A stretch of 64,000 nucleotides of DNA from Picocystis sp. L7 (GCA_020975725.1 QXJR01000005.1:620001-684000), one strand, 5' to 3'; shown: positions 43,922 through 54,599, counted from the stretch's first letter. Notes: a model not told the origin generated them from the letters alone. Made by a program: numbers and translations.

Positions 43922-45763
43922 TCAAACCTGCCTTTGGCGGTTCAATCTATCTTCAACTTGTTTTTGATAGAGGGCGTGTCGTTTTTGCACTTGAGCATAA
44001 AGCTCTCGGCGAGCGTCAAACAGCGAATGGAGTCGCTTGCACGCAGGGTCTGCATTCTCTCTTAGGAGGGAATATGTCCACGGCAAACCGGCGTTTGTAC
44101 CGAAGAGGACGTAATGAGGAGAGTAGCCTGTGACTCTATGCACCGATGTATTGTAGGAGAAGGACGCTGTTTGAAGCAGCTCGTCCCACTCTACATCTGG
44201 CCGTGATGTTGCCAATGCCCGAAGGGTGGATAAAAGGGTGCGGTGCTGCACCTCCACTCCTCCTTGTGTCTGGCTATGGTAAGGCGCGCCGCTTTTATGC
44301 TTGGCCCCGAGCTCGATCAGGAATGGATCAAAGAGCTCGCGAAATCGGGGCCCGTTGTCGGTGAGGACAACTCGCGGACTTCCGAACTGATGGATTACTC
44401 GGTCCATGAGCACCTTGGCAACGTCGTGCGTTGTCCAATCACTGTGCATCGGGAAGTAGAGAGCGTACTTGGAAAACCGGCAGGTGACGGTTAGTACCGC
44501 GTTGTGACCTCTCGAAGTGGCGGGAAGCCCGACAACTTCGTCTACCGCAATCGTGTGGAAAGGGTAGGGGAAGATCTCTTGCATGTGGACGAGATGCTTC
44601 GCGGGTCGATTGCTCGGCTTGAGGAGCTGGCAACGAGGACAAGTACGGACAAAGTCGATAATGTACGACTTCATACCTTGCCAAACAAAATGTTGTCGGC
44701 ATTGCTCATAGGTGCGTTGAGCGCCAAAGTGGGCATCCGCGTGGACACGGTCCACAAGTCGTTGTCGCACGGCAACATCATTCGGCACCACCAGGCAAAC
44801 ACGATCCGTCTCGGGATCGATGCGCCACACGAGGTTGTCACGAACTTCGTGCTTCGTCGGTGGTGAAGCTACAAGAGCCGGGTAAGCTTTGTCTTTCTCA
44901 CCTGCTCGTTGCACCAATGTATACAAATCTTCCTCCTGGGGGTCAACCGATGGAATCTCAAGGGAACCACCCATAGCTCGAAGAGCTGGCCCGGGAGTCG
45001 GCTGAACGAGTGCTGGGATGGTGAGCAAAGGCATCGACCGCCGGAGGAGGTCTGCTAAGGTGATCAGCGTGAGATCAGTACCTGGGTTGACTTGCAACGT
45101 GGTGCGCACGGGGAGACCGGACGCAAGCCTATAGGACTTGGTAGCACGGGCGCACGTTCCATTATACGCGGCCGAATGAATCACATGGGTAGAGGCAGGC
45201 AACCTACTAAGGAGTCGGTCGCAAGCGGGAAGGTCAAGGTGCTTGTGATCGGCGCGGAGCACTACGTGAGCCTGCGGGAGCCGCTTGCGGTTGGCTACCT
45301 CCACGAGGGATGTTGTCTCAAAGCGGAGGGGACGGCTTGTACGCCATCGAACGGGGGCCTTAAGGCGTGCCCGATCATATTGCAGCATCCAACGTTCGCG
45401 AGCAGCTTTCGATCGAAAGGTACCAATGACCGCTAGATCGAGGGAGAGCATAGGCTCGATCAACAAGATCTCTTCCAAGGAGGGAATCAAGTCTTCCGCG
45501 GGTGGCCCAACATGGAGGACACGAAAGACTTGGCCCCTGTCCCAATCGGTGCGACTGAGAGCGTCCGCTCCAGCGTTGGCAATGCCTTGACGGTACTGGA
45601 CCTCGAAAGGGGTAAACTCAGCCAAGGCGTCTAGCCAGCGGATCTCCCGAGAGGAGAGTTGATCCGCATTCTTCGTTTGCAAGTATTTGGACGCAGTGTT
45701 GTCGGTTAAGACAGTGAAAGAGCGTCCTTGCAGAAGATGCTTCCACTTGACGAGACTTTGCAA
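43922..45763 (-). CDS. Element E RNase H end, unknown domain and integrase
   Basis: 613 residues. RNase H is at about 1-75 (SFTVLTDNTASKYLQ, DALSRTDWDRG). An unrecognised domain follows (77-268, own entry). The integrase zinc region is VHADAHFGAQRTYEQC and CPRCQLLKPS. The DDE core shows AVDEVVGLPATSRGHN, VLTDNGPRFRELFD and SQTQGGVEVQHRTL. The integrase is close in style to those of A and B (the SGAPYHSQTQGG and PYPFHT stretches). Part of element E pol. Confidence 0.88.
   Translation of the reverse strand: MQSLVKWKHLLQGRSFTVLTDNTASKYLQTKNADQLSSREIRWLDALAEFTPFEVQYRQGIANAGADALSRTDWDRGQVFRVLHVGPPAEDLIPSLEEILLIEPMLSLDLAVIGTFRSKAARERWMLQYDRARLKAPVRWRTSRPLRFETTSLVEVANRKRLPQAHVVLRADHKHLDLPACDRLLSRLPASTHVIHSAAYNGTCARATKSYRLASGLPVRTTLQVNPGTDLTLITLADLLRRSMPLLTIPALVQPTPGPALRAMGGSLEIPSVDPQEEDLYTLVQRAGEKDKAYPALVASPPTKHEVRDNLVWRIDPETDRVCLVVPNDVAVRQRLVDRVHADAHFGAQRTYEQCRQHFVWQGMKSYIIDFVRTCPRCQLLKPSNRPAKHLVHMQEIFPYPFHTIAVDEVVGLPATSRGHNAVLTVTCRFSKYALYFPMHSDWTTHDVAKVLMDRVIHQFGSPRVVLTDNGPRFRELFDPFLIELGAKHKSGAPYHSQTQGGVEVQHRTLLSTLRALATSRPDVEWDELLQTASFSYNTSVHRVTGYSPHYVLFGTNAGLPWTYSLLRENADPACKRLHSLFDARRELYAQVQKRHALYQKQVEDRLNRQRQV
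44960..45535 (-). other. Unrecognised domain between RNase H and integrase in element E
   Basis: About 190 residues, from VFRVLHVGPPAEDLIPSLEE through LDLAVIGTFRSKAARERWML, FETTSLVEVANRKRLPQAHV and LDLPACDRLLSRLPASTHVI. It occupies exactly the slot that holds the methyltransferase in A, B and D. It lacks the C5 methyltransferase motifs (no CAG.G.T, PC, ECTP or GNAFPV). Alternating strands (HVVLR, THVIHSA, LAVIG) suggest an alpha/beta fold. It may be a replaced, a highly eroded, or an unrelated domain. Confidence 0.55.
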
Positions 45764-46006
45764 AATAGCAAGAGTCTCTTGCTCAGCTGTGGAGTAGTTG
45801 CGTTGGGCATCATTGAATTTTCGCCCATAGTAAGCAACCGGATGCCACTTGCCATCCTCATGTAGTTGAGAAAGGATTGCGCCGGTAGCGATCTTACTAG
45901 CATCCGTCTCTACGCGCGTCTCTCTGTTCGGATCGTATTGGACGAGGACGGGCTCTTGAACTAGAGCAGCCTTGAGGCGCTGGAACGCGTCCTCTTAAAG
46001 CTCAGT

Positions 46007-49000
46007 CTAGGAGCCAACGAAGTCTCCTTTAAACGCCTTTCTATTGATGTCCGAAAGAGGAGCAGCGAGAGTGGGGAAGTCCCTGATGAAGGAGGAGGAG
46101 TAATTGCACAAGCCTAAGAAGCTTTGATTCTCCTTGATGCTAGTTGGCCGGGGAAAGTTCTCAATTTTCTCCACGAGACGCTTTTGCATCATCACTCGGC
46201 CATCGCCAATATGGAATCCGGCGTAGTGGAGGGCTTTCTTAAAGAGCGCCGTCTTCTCCTTAGCGAGCACGATATGCTCAGCCTTGCAGCGTTGGAAGAA
46301 AGCCTCGAGGTGATCCAAGTGATCAGCCTCTGACCCAGAGTGGATGAGGATATCATCCATGTACGCCTTGGTGTTCGTTAAGGGCGACACGATGCGGTTC
46401 ATCATGCGCTGGAAGATAGAGGGGGCGTTTGCCAGGCCCATCGGCATGACACGCCAAACGAATTGACCAAACGGCGTCACGCATGCTGTTTTGTATTGAT
46501 CCTCGGGGGCCACAAGCATATTGTAAAACCCGTCTTTCACGTCAAAGGACGAGAAGAACTTCGAGGTGCTCAAGTCTAGGAGCAAGTCATCGATCAAAGG
46601 AAGAGGATATTTGTCCTTGATCGTGAGGTTGTTCAGCATGCGGTAATCAAAGACAATACGGTATCGCCCATCCTTCTTCGGTATGAGGAGTACCGGGGCT
46701 CCAAATGGCGATCCGGGCGAATGCGCCATCTTGCCGTCTTTGAGTAACTGGTCGATGAGCTCTCGACATGCCTTGGTCTTCTCCGGGGAGAGACGGATAG
46801 GTGGCCGACTTTTGGGACCGTCTTTTGCGACGTCCAAGGGTATGCGACACACCTCTCCCGACACTCGTTCGGGAGGCAAGGCAAAGCTTTCCTCTTTGCC
46901 TCGGAAGATCGATGCATATTTATGGAGGAGCTTGTCGAGCCGTTTCTTGCCTTGGGAGGTGAGAGAGTGATCTTCGGAGAGAGTAAGGCTAGCTATCCTT
47001 TTTCCGAGATCGTCCTCCTCATGTTCCAAGTCGGGTAGACGTTGGATGAGCACGAAAAGGCTACCTTCACGAGCCTTGCGGCTGGAACGTAGGATTTGGG
47101 CGGTTTCTTGCATAGAGCAGAATGCATCCATCCCATGCTTCGAGGCGAAGTTCGAATCGCCGCGAAGCTCATGCTTTCTCCCTTGATGGCGAAACGTCAG
47201 AACGTTCCTTGGGAACTCTAAGCTCGCGTGGAACGAGACCAGGAAGTCCATCCCCAACACCACGTCATAAGTATTGAGGGGACACACCGCAAAAGGCCTC
47301 TCGACCTTCTCCTTATCGATGGTGAAGGTCAAGTTCACGACCGGTGCCTTGTGCAACGTCTCACCAACGCCTAAGCGGTACGTCAGATTTTCTCGCTTGG
47401 GGGTGGATGTACGACCACTTGGGTCGGCTTGGCACACACGATCGTGGAAGCGACAGCTTATGAAGTTGTGGGTAGCACCCGTATCGACAAAGGCTTTGGC
47501 CGATAACCCTGCTATGGAAAGCATCACGACCATGCTTGTGCATAGTCCCGAGCTAAACTCACATAGCGTACCGATGGTAGACGGGAGGTTCGCGCTCAAC
47601 GGAGTCGGGTGAAGGAGAGAGTGAAACTCTCCCGGACTTAGTGGGAACTCTGGGGGTGCGTCCACCTTGGGAGTTTCCACCGGGACCGAAGTGTGCAATG
47701 GAGGAGGGCAAGGATAGCGGTTTTCACAAGCACAATTATCCAAAGTCCTATTACATAGTGCACACTTGGGTGCTTCACGATATGTCGCACGGCAAGGGGG
47801 ACATACATGCGTCCTTTTCCTTTGCCTTGGCACGGACATAGTGAGCAACTCACCGTCAGTCATCAGGTTCGAGTCGTCGAGGGCCTCGTGGGTCTCCTCG
47901 GAAACTTCGCTGCTCCACAACCTACCTTTTTGTGCGGAGGTGCCTCGGCGGGTTTTCTTCTTGCCGCCGGGCTTGAAAGCTCGCTGATGCGGCGCCAGCG
48001 GAGCTCGAGGAGGCGCTCCTTGGGGCCTTGTCCAACCTTGGGCGGCTTGGAGCTGCCCGAAGGTCAATGGCGAGGCTGGGATTTGCACCATGGCCTCCTG
48101 TGGCAACCCTTGGGGAGCCGGGGACGGAGCGTAACGAGGTTGGCCGCTTCCAGACCCTGCCATTCGCGCATAGGTGGGACCCTTTGTGAGGGGTGGCATG
48201 AGAGGAGATTTTCCTTTGCCTTTACCACCTCCCTGATGCCCTTGGGGCTCGGAGGGGAGTTGCCCTTCGAAATGTTTCACCTCTCGGAGAAGTTGTTCCC
48301 CATTGACAATCTCCTGTCCCACTCTCTGAGCGTGACGGATATGATTGTCGAGGAGCCCCCCCAACTGTGGTCGGAGTTTGGCTCGAAACATAATCAAGAA
48401 GAATTGCTCCCAGAACCTCCTTTGGCCATCCGGGGTGCGCAAGGCACGGAGGAATGGATCGGTGGATTCCATGGCCCCTTCAACTTCCTTGCGCATGCGC
48501 AAGTAGAAGTCCTCCGCACTCTCGCCTTGGCGTTGGTAGCCGCGGGCGAGCTCAAGGACACACTCCCATCCGACATCGTTAGGGTAGTAGTGTCGTCGCA
48601 ACACACTTGAAAATTGTTTCCAAGTGGTTGGCGGATGGGCTTGAGTGGCCAATTTATAGAACCTTTGTGCGCTCCCTATGAGGTAGCGTGCGGCAAGCGC
48701 AACTTGGGCTTCTTCCTTGTCCGAATGACCGGAGGTGAAGTCTCGGACCGATTGAAGCCAATCCCTCAAGGAATGGCGGTCGAGTTTCGTACCGTCGAAG
48801 GTCGGAGGCAAGGGGAGTGTGGCGCGCGTGATCCTTTCGGGATCAAGGGCGGTCGCCGTAAGGGGGCGCATCTCGTGCGGCTCCTCCACCACTCCAGCAC
48901 GAACCAAGGCACGTTCAATGAACTTGTCGCGTGGTCCTTGGCTCTCCTCATGGAGAGGATCTACCAAAAGATCGAGCGCGGATTCTTGGAATGCCGATCG

Positions 49001-50341
49001 AGCCAGCTGAGTCAAGGACCCTTTCGGTTGCGACTCTCGTAGGAAGTCGAACAAGTCCATCGCACTGTTGAATAGCTTATGAGCCTCGGCTGGAGAGAGC
49101 GCGGCCATGCTACGCAAGCTCTCGCTGCGGTCTCTTACAAAGCCCGCAATCTCACGTTGCCGCTCAAGCTCAATGCGTTCCCGCTCTTTCTCGATGGCCA
49201 CCTCACGGTAGGCGAGCTCGTGTTCACAAAGCTTTTCGAGTCGGGCGAGGTCTTGCATCATGTGGGTGCGAGACCTCTGGATGGAGTGTTTCTTCTCTTC
49301 GGAGGTAGTAGTAGCTGCTCTCCGGGCGAGCAAACGGCACTCGCGGGAGTAGGAGTTTTTCAACTCCTTGACGGCTTGAAGCTCGTCGTCGGTGAGTCGA
49401 CGTGGGTCGGCTCCCCACTCCATGATCCAAACGGGTAGAGGCCAATTCACGTAGCGGAGTGTCTCCTCCACGTGTGGATCCTGCAAGTCCTTCAGAGGAC
49501 CTTGCTTGGCTCGGGCCTCCCCTTCGTCGGAGAGAAGATTCTCGAGGTAGATGGGCCTTAGGCTCTCATCCTCACTCTCATCCATGGACTTGGTCCCTGA
49601 TCCCTCGGCCGGGGGCAAAGCCTCTCTCGCTCGATTTGCCCTGGCTCGGGGCTTGCGGGGATCGGTAGCCAATGGGGCTGCCCCAACAGGGGATCCAGCC
49701 AACGGCGAGCCCCCAACAGGGGCGTCTGCCTGGAGCGAGCTCCCAGATCCTGCTTCGGCCAATGGCGAGCCAGGATGAGGGGCATCAGCCAATCGGATCG
49801 TTAGATCAACGTCGCCGCGCGCGCGCGCGATGGAGCGCGCATGATCGGCACGATCGGTGCGACCGACGGGCCGATCGGCGCGTGCGACGGGTCGAACAGT
49901 AGCCTCGGAGGCACGGCGCAGTTTCCGTGCGTCCGAGGAGGCCAGATCGGCTTTCGCAGCCGATCTTTTGGCCTTCTTCCCACGGTGCTCGAGGGTTTCG
50001 AAACCCTCGAGCGCACCGTCGTCCGGAGACGCCATGGCCAAGGCCGTGGGGGTGCGAACGGGTTCGTTAGCCTCTCGACCACCTCCAGAAGCACGAGGCT
50101 TCTTCTGCTGGGAGGTAGGAGCGGCGAGCGCGGCTTTTGAAGCCATTTCTCGCTCTTTTTCGTTCGCCTCCTCCACGAAACCCTGGCGAGCGGTTCGTGG
50201 AGGCACGGCGCCTCTCTCCGGGCGCGCGCGTTGTCGCTTGGCGTCGGCATTGCCGACAGCCACCCCCGCAGGAGCGGCGAGGGGACGTTCGCCGTCGGCG
50301 ATGCCGACGCGTCCCTCGCTCGCTAGCTTTTTCTTCGCCAT
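46007..50341 (-). CDS. Element E Gag-protease-reverse transcriptase polyprotein
   Basis: About 1,444 residues in one frame from MAKKKLASEGRVG, so gag and pol are fused without a frameshift, unlike element A. The first 300 residues are low-complexity, basic and alanine/arginine-rich. A charged coiled coil follows (AIEKERERIELERQREIAGF). The gag core includes LRDWLQSVRDFTSGHSD and FSSVLRRHYYPNDVGWE. A Cys-rich cluster (CPPCRATYREAPKCALCNRTLDNCAC when read in two halves: CPPC...CALC and LDNCAC) precedes the protease (AFVDTGATHNFIS, near 47483). Reverse transcriptase shows LIPKKDGRYRIVFDYRMLNN, AYMDDILIHS (near 46350) and FLGLCNYSSSFI. The chosen start is the first Met inside the 5' LTR boundary. 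Confidence 0.88.
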   Translation of the reverse strand: MAKKKLASEGRVGIADGERPLAAPAGVAVGNADAKRQRARPERGAVPPRTARQGFVEEANEKEREMASKAALAAPTSQQKKPRASGGGREANEPVRTPTALAMASPDDGALEGFETLEHRGKKAKRSAAKADLASSDARKLRRASEATVRPVARADRPVGRTDRADHARSIARARGDVDLTIRLADAPHPGSPLAEAGSGSSLQADAPVGGSPLAGSPVGAAPLATDPRKPRARANRAREALPPAEGSGTKSMDESEDESLRPIYLENLLSDEGEARAKQGPLKDLQDPHVEETLRYVNWPLPVWIMEWGADPRRLTDDELQAVKELKNSYSRECRLLARRAATTTSEEKKHSIQRSRTHMMQDLARLEKLCEHELAYREVAIEKERERIELERQREIAGFVRDRSESLRSMAALSPAEAHKLFNSAMDLFDFLRESQPKGSLTQLARSAFQESALDLLVDPLHEESQGPRDKFIERALVRAGVVEEPHEMRPLTATALDPERITRATLPLPPTFDGTKLDRHSLRDWLQSVRDFTSGHSDKEEAQVALAARYLIGSAQRFYKLATQAHPPTTWKQFSSVLRRHYYPNDVGWECVLELARGYQRQGESAEDFYLRMRKEVEGAMESTDPFLRALRTPDGQRRFWEQFFLIMFRAKLRPQLGGLLDNHIRHAQRVGQEIVNGEQLLREVKHFEGQLPSEPQGHQGGGKGKGKSPLMPPLTKGPTYARMAGSGSGQPRYAPSPAPQGLPQEAMVQIPASPLTFGQLQAAQGWTRPQGAPPRAPLAPHQRAFKPGGKKKTRRGTSAQKGRLWSSEVSEETHEALDDSNLMTDGELLTMSVPRQRKRTHVCPPCRATYREAPKCALCNRTLDNCACENRYPCPPPLHTSVPVETPKVDAPPEFPLSPGEFHSLLHPTPLSANLPSTIGTLCEFSSGLCTSMVVMLSIAGLSAKAFVDTGATHNFISCRFHDRVCQADPSGRTSTPKRENLTYRLGVGETLHKAPVVNLTFTIDKEKVERPFAVCPLNTYDVVLGMDFLVSFHASLEFPRNVLTFRHQGRKHELRGDSNFASKHGMDAFCSMQETAQILRSSRKAREGSLFVLIQRLPDLEHEEDDLGKRIASLTLSEDHSLTSQGKKRLDKLLHKYASIFRGKEESFALPPERVSGEVCRIPLDVAKDGPKSRPPIRLSPEKTKACRELIDQLLKDGKMAHSPGSPFGAPVLLIPKKDGRYRIVFDYRMLNNLTIKDKYPLPLIDDLLLDLSTSKFFSSFDVKDGFYNMLVAPEDQYKTACVTPFGQFVWRVMPMGLANAPSIFQRMMNRIVSPLTNTKAYMDDILIHSGSEADHLDHLEAFFQRCKAEHIVLAKEKTALFKKALHYAGFHIGDGRVMMQKRLVEKIENFPRPTSIKENQSFLGLCNYSSSFIRDFPTLAAPLSDINRKAFKGDFVGS

Positions 50342-50378
50342 CGTCTCGCCACTCGCGGGCGGAAGGTTCGTTGAACGG

Positions 50379-51142
50379 TGTGGCGCTTGCGCGCCCACCT
50401 CCTTTTCCTGTGGCGCGAAGACGACGAGGGTGGTGGCGTCGGCGTGCGTTCGCGCTCGTTCGCTCGTGCGTTCGTGTCGCCGCGGTGCTCGAGACCGTTG
50501 GGCGGAACGTTGAGGAACGTTGTTCTCGTTCTCGTTCCCCACCGCCGCAATTAATATTACATCTTCACTCCATTGGGGAATCCGCCCGTGGCTAAGCCTG
50601 GTATTTATCCGGTTCATCGGCCACAGAGCCCTTATTAGAAAGGGGGACAAACCGGTCCCTATTCGGGTTAGTCCTGGCCCTGCATCCGCCTAGGGACATG
50701 GCTAAGGAGGACGTCCCAGTGAGGGGAAGGCAAGGGCCTTCCTTGGGCATCCGAGAATATTCCCTCATGCCTCCCTGGTACCTCCTGGTAGGTAGCGAGA
50801 TGCTGCAAGCGAGGGAACCAGGGAGCCGCTGGCCAATGCGGAGTGATCATGGTCACAAGGGCTCTAGGTTCGGCCTCCAGCTTGCCTATCACGGAGTCAA
50901 TGAGGCAACAGGGTGGGTGTGCCCATAGGTTGCCAAGACTAGCCCATTCTTGGGCGAGAGCATGGGTCTCCCGTGTAAAGAAGGCCGGACATTTGGCATT
51001 GTTTGGCGAGGCAAACAAGTCCCAAGTGAATGGCCCGAATAGAATTGAGAACCTCTCAAAAGCCTCACGATTGAGTGCATATTCCTCATCGTCGAAGGAC
51101 AACCTCGGCAAGACAGGTGTCGCGAGAGGGCTGGGCGCAACA
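50379..51142 (-). repeat. Element E 5' LTR, protein-coding
   Basis: The 764-bp sequence pairs with 42261-43023 at about 98%. The minus-strand frame (50668-51142) encodes the same Dam/DIRS-like part as the 3' LTR. It is followed by the gtcg duplication (51143-51146). Confidence 0.93.
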
Positions 51143-51146
51143 GTCG

Positions 51147-52494
51147 TTGAAGGCGTGCTGCTAGAGCTCGGCGTTTGAACGAGCCATGGCGCGAGCATAA
51201 CCGGAAAAGCCGTCGTCGAGCTCCCACCGACGCGTTGCTTTCGCTCTCATGGAGCTGCCTTTTTTTGGACGCAGTTTGTATGGATGCGTTGGAGCTGGTT
51301 CTGCTGCTGCTAGATGATCATTGGTTTCTTGTTGGGCAGTTTCTTTTGGGTCCAGGGTTACACCTGCAAGAAGTGGGGAGGCAGCTTCTCTAGGCACTGG
51401 AGTGGCTTCCTCAGCACTTCCATCTGCTTCAGCAGGTGGTTGATAGGCAATTGGAGGAGCAGCTGGACTCGGAGCACTTGGCCAGGTTGTGCCGTGCTTG
51501 GAACCAATGGCGGAGTCTTCAGAATTTGCGCCATCCTGGTGGATGGTTCTTCTCGATCCAGCAGTCGTACCTCCACTATCCTGAGGTACTGGAACGATGT
51601 CCAGACTGCCGATGGACGCTCGACTGAAGTGCGGAGGTTTAGGAAGCAGATCTCATACGATTTGAGGGCTGTCCAGAGATTGTTTTTCATTGACTGATTG
51701 ACCGCTGAATTTGTCTTCAACAAAGGTGACATTCCTGCAGAGAATGACTTTGTTGTCAACCAGGATACGGTAGGTTGAATTGTTTTGATAGCCGATGAAT
51801 GTACCTACGACTGACCGTGCACTGAATTTGTTCTTCCTTTTCTCAGGTGGTATGAGGACCCACGCATCACAACCAAAGGTGCGCAAGCGATGCAGATTTG
51901 GGGTAGAACCGGTGAGGATTTCCAGCGGTGTTCTGTCATCTGCAAGAAAGGAGACTGGAGTGCGATTTCGCACATACTTTGCACAGCGCATAGCTTCTCC
52001 CCACAAACTCTCCGGTAACTTTGCACGGATGAGCATTGCACGGGCACTGTCGTGTAGTGTCCTATGGAGCCTTTTTGCCGCATTCTGCTGCGGTGTGTAC
52101 CTAGCAGTGGTTTCGTGAGTGATTCCACGATCTTTCATGAAATTTTGTAATTGACTGGACTGAAATTCACCGCCCAAATCTGAACGTATTGCTTTCACCG
52201 TATACCCTTGTTTTGCGATCTTCTCAAATGTGTTGATTCCTTCCATCAATGCTCCTGTTGCAGTGGACTTGTTTGAAAGGAGGAATACTTGGCTTGCTTT
52301 AGAGGCCTAGTCATACATGGAGAGGTAGTAAGTCTCTCCTTCTGGTGTTCCAGGAACAGGACCAACAAGGTCTGTGTAAATGAGATTGAGGGGTTCGTGA
52401 ATGTAGTTGCTGGGGAGAAACGGTTGGGCAGTCTGCTTGGCTTGAATACAGGGTTCAAAAGGACCTTCCAGCTTATGTGGTAAGCCAAGGAGCT
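51147..52494 (-). pseudogene. Element F integrase region
   Basis: The copia integrase zinc region ends in LLGLPHKLEGPFEPCIQAKQ. The core shows IYTDLVGPVPGTPEGETYY, IRSDLGGEFQSSQLQNFMKD and YTPQQNAAKRLHRTLHDSAR for the three acidic residues, then LPESLWGEAMRCAKYVRNRT. The C-terminal extension (PTHPYKLRPKKGS) leads towards reverse transcriptase and is cut by the element E insertion. Broken. Confidence 0.85.
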
Positions 52495-53817
52495 TCAGCC
52501 TCGGTGCACTTGCATGTCCCACCTATCATGCCACTTCTGAGCTGTGACTGAAAGGGCAAAAACCTGGTCTTCAGTTGGGACTGTTTCGATTATCCTATCG
52601 GGACAAATAATTCTGCAGGCCCCTTTTGCAAAGTGAAATTTTGCACCTATACTCATGGCAGCTTGAAATGAAAGTAAGTTGTGTGTGAAACCAGGGACAA
52701 AGTACACATTGGTGAGCTTCACACGTGTGCTTGAGGTTGTAATGAGTATGCTATTTCCTTTGAATTCACTTGTCAACTGAGTGCCGTTCGCACAAGTAAC
52801 CGTAACGTATGCCGGTGTGCGCGATGCGGGATCAATCAAGGTGGGATCATGAGTCATGTGATATGAGACACCAGAATCAACGATGTAAGCATCATTTGTG
52901 CTTGAATTGGAACCAAGGAAGGCAGAAGTTGCTGATGATTGGTTGGCTTGATCCCTCAACCCACTTGTAGGGGGCTGTTTTCCTATGGGTTTTGCGATTG
53001 CCGTGAGGCAATGACCGATGGGCATGTCATCCGTTTTTGTGCGTTCTTGAGGTTGTGAAGCACCATGTTGGTCAAAGTTTTGACTTGTGTTGCCCTTGTG
53101 GGCTTTGTTCTTCAGCCGGCGACAATCGGAACGGTGGTGGCCAGGCCTCTTGCAATATGCACCGTATGGTCTTGATTTCTTGGACTTGTTTTCGGAAGGG
53201 GCCACCATGGCCGCACCATTGGACTCCGTTGACTCAAAGCGTAACAATGACTTCCGCATGTTCTCGATGCTGAGCACTTGATTGTAATTCTTTATCACAT
53301 GAATGATGGTGGAGTACTGAGAGGGTAAGCCGTTGAGAATGGCAATACAAATTGCCGTTTGATCCACTTGTCGGCCGTTGTCCCCGAGCTCACTGGCAAG
53401 GCTTGAGACACGGGTGATGTAATCATCCGTGGATTCCTTGTCTTCCATGCGGACATTGTGAAATGCCTTGAGTAAGTGAGTGGTCCGGGAGAGTGCCTTT
53501 TGTTTGTAAAGGGACTCGAGCTTGTCCCATATTTGTTTTGCCGTTTGGCAACCCTTGATGACACCCACATCGTTGTGTGGGACCTTCATGAGGATGCAAG
53601 CTTTCGCCTTTGCCGCCATCTTCAGTTTTTCTCGATCGTCAACTGTGTATTCGTTGGTATTTTTTGTTGAGACTGACACTCCCATATCCACGTACTCCCA
53701 AAGGTCATACAAGATGAGGGTTTGCATCATCTTGTATGACCATTCGGGCCCATTCGTGTTGCGTAACTCAGGGATTCCATCCCTATCCACCACTTCTAGG
53801 GTTTGACGTGATGCCAT
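52495..53817 (-). pseudogene. Element F Gag and protease
   Basis: 440 residues starting MASRQTLEVVDRDGIPELRN. UBN2-type gag helices (AKQIWDKLESLYKQKALSRT, STDDYITRVSSLASELGDNG) lead to a CCHC-like knuckle (CKRPGHHRSDCRRLKNK) and the copia protease (AYIVDSGVSYHMTHDPTLID), then the start of the integrase (WHDRWDMQ). Gag forms the particle and the protease cleaves it. This part is the best preserved of element F. Confidence 0.85.
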
Positions 53818-53876
53818 TAACGTGTTTGACGTGTTGCTTCAAGAAATCGCGAGCTTGCAAGGCTCTTGACCTTTCG

Positions 53877-54177
53877 TGAGAGTTGTCCTTTCTCCAGAAG
53901 GGGGTCTAAATCCCCTACGCATGGTTGACTGGTCGGTGACGACCGACGGATGGGAGAATGGCGTGGCAGCTTGAAGCGCGTCTGGGCGTGGATAGCAAAG
54001 AGTGTAATACATGCATTAACTCACTTCAAACATACAGTGGGTGGTAGTTCATCAAAGTGAACAAGCACGCGTTAGGCGGCGCGTGCATACACAACTTGGA
54101 TCTCGGGCACGGACTCGTCGTCGACGGTAGAGAATAACCCGCCACAGGGGGATCCTCCACCCCTTTTCTCAATACTC
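53877..54177 (-). repeat. Element F 5' LTR
   Basis: The 301-bp sequence pairs with 40417-40717. Confidence 0.88.
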
Positions 54178-54179
54178 AC

Positions 54180-54540
54180 GACCGCCCCTCTATATAGCAT
54201 TGCCCTTGGTATGATAGAGAGATCCATTTTGATTTTACTAGCCGCGCATCACTTCGTCGCCGTTGCGAGTTCGAAGTTTGGATCACCACGCACTCAAACA
54301 TTCACACTGTCCTACGCAAGCTTCAACAAGTGCATACATTCCCGGAAGCCAAGACTATTCAAGATCCAAGTAGGTCCATTGCCCAAACTTGTGTGAAGCC
54401 CATTTTACCCTCATTCCTAAGTGAAAATAGTGGGCAGCACCACAGGGCCCCATACTCCACGAAGGTACTCGACCGCAACTCGGTCGTGGTCCCGAACGGA
54501 TTCGACCTCCGAGGGACGAGGGCCATAGCATCCTTAACAC
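54180..54540 (-). repeat. Probable partial 3' LTR of another copia element
   Basis: On the minus strand a purine tract (GAGGAAGGGAGAG) is followed by TGTTAAGG, the expected start of an LTR downstream of the copia pol fragment at 54609-55334. The LTR runs to the edge of element F, near a TATA-like GCTATATAGAGG. It is cut there, so element F may have inserted into it. There is no partner LTR in the window. Confidence 0.45.
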
Positions 54541-54599
54541 TCTCCCTTCCTCATGGCCTGGTATTCCAACAAGCCCGATGTCTTCAATGCAGCTTGTAG

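Larger units (their letters stand above)
42261..51142 (-). mobile_element. Element E: Ty3/gypsy retrotransposon with two unusual extra domains
   Basis: An 8.9-kb element with LTRs of 763 and 764 bp (TGTG...AACA), flanked by the gtcg duplication in copia F. LTR divergence is about 2%, younger than its host element F, as nesting requires. Minus-strand order: long basic N-terminus, gag core, protease, reverse transcriptase, RNase H, an unknown domain of about 190 residues, integrase, GPY/F-like region, then an ORF with a Tudor-like and a Dam/DIRS-like domain that runs into the 3' LTR. It looks mostly preserved, with about two or three breaks. Confidence 0.93.
40417..54177 (-). mobile_element. 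Element F: Ty1/copia retrotransposon split by element E
   Basis: 301-bp LTRs at both ends differ at about 13 positions (near 4.3%). Its own sequence is about 4.9 kb: 40417-42260 and 51143-54177. The gap is filled by Ty3/gypsy element E, whose insertion left the direct repeat gtcg on both sides (42257-42260 and 51143-51146). Minus-strand order is gag, protease, integrase, then (past the insertion) reverse transcriptase and RNase H, the copia order. It is broken by several lesions besides the insertion. Confidence 0.92.

Noticed and set aside
44960-45535. Eroded C5 methyltransferase in element E
   Set aside because: None of the catalytic motifs can be seen and the frame is well preserved, so erosion is not supported; kept as an unknown domain.
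47807-48610. 267-residue plus-strand ORF
   Set aside because: It is antisense to the gag region of element E, which has clear gag and protease motifs on the minus strand.
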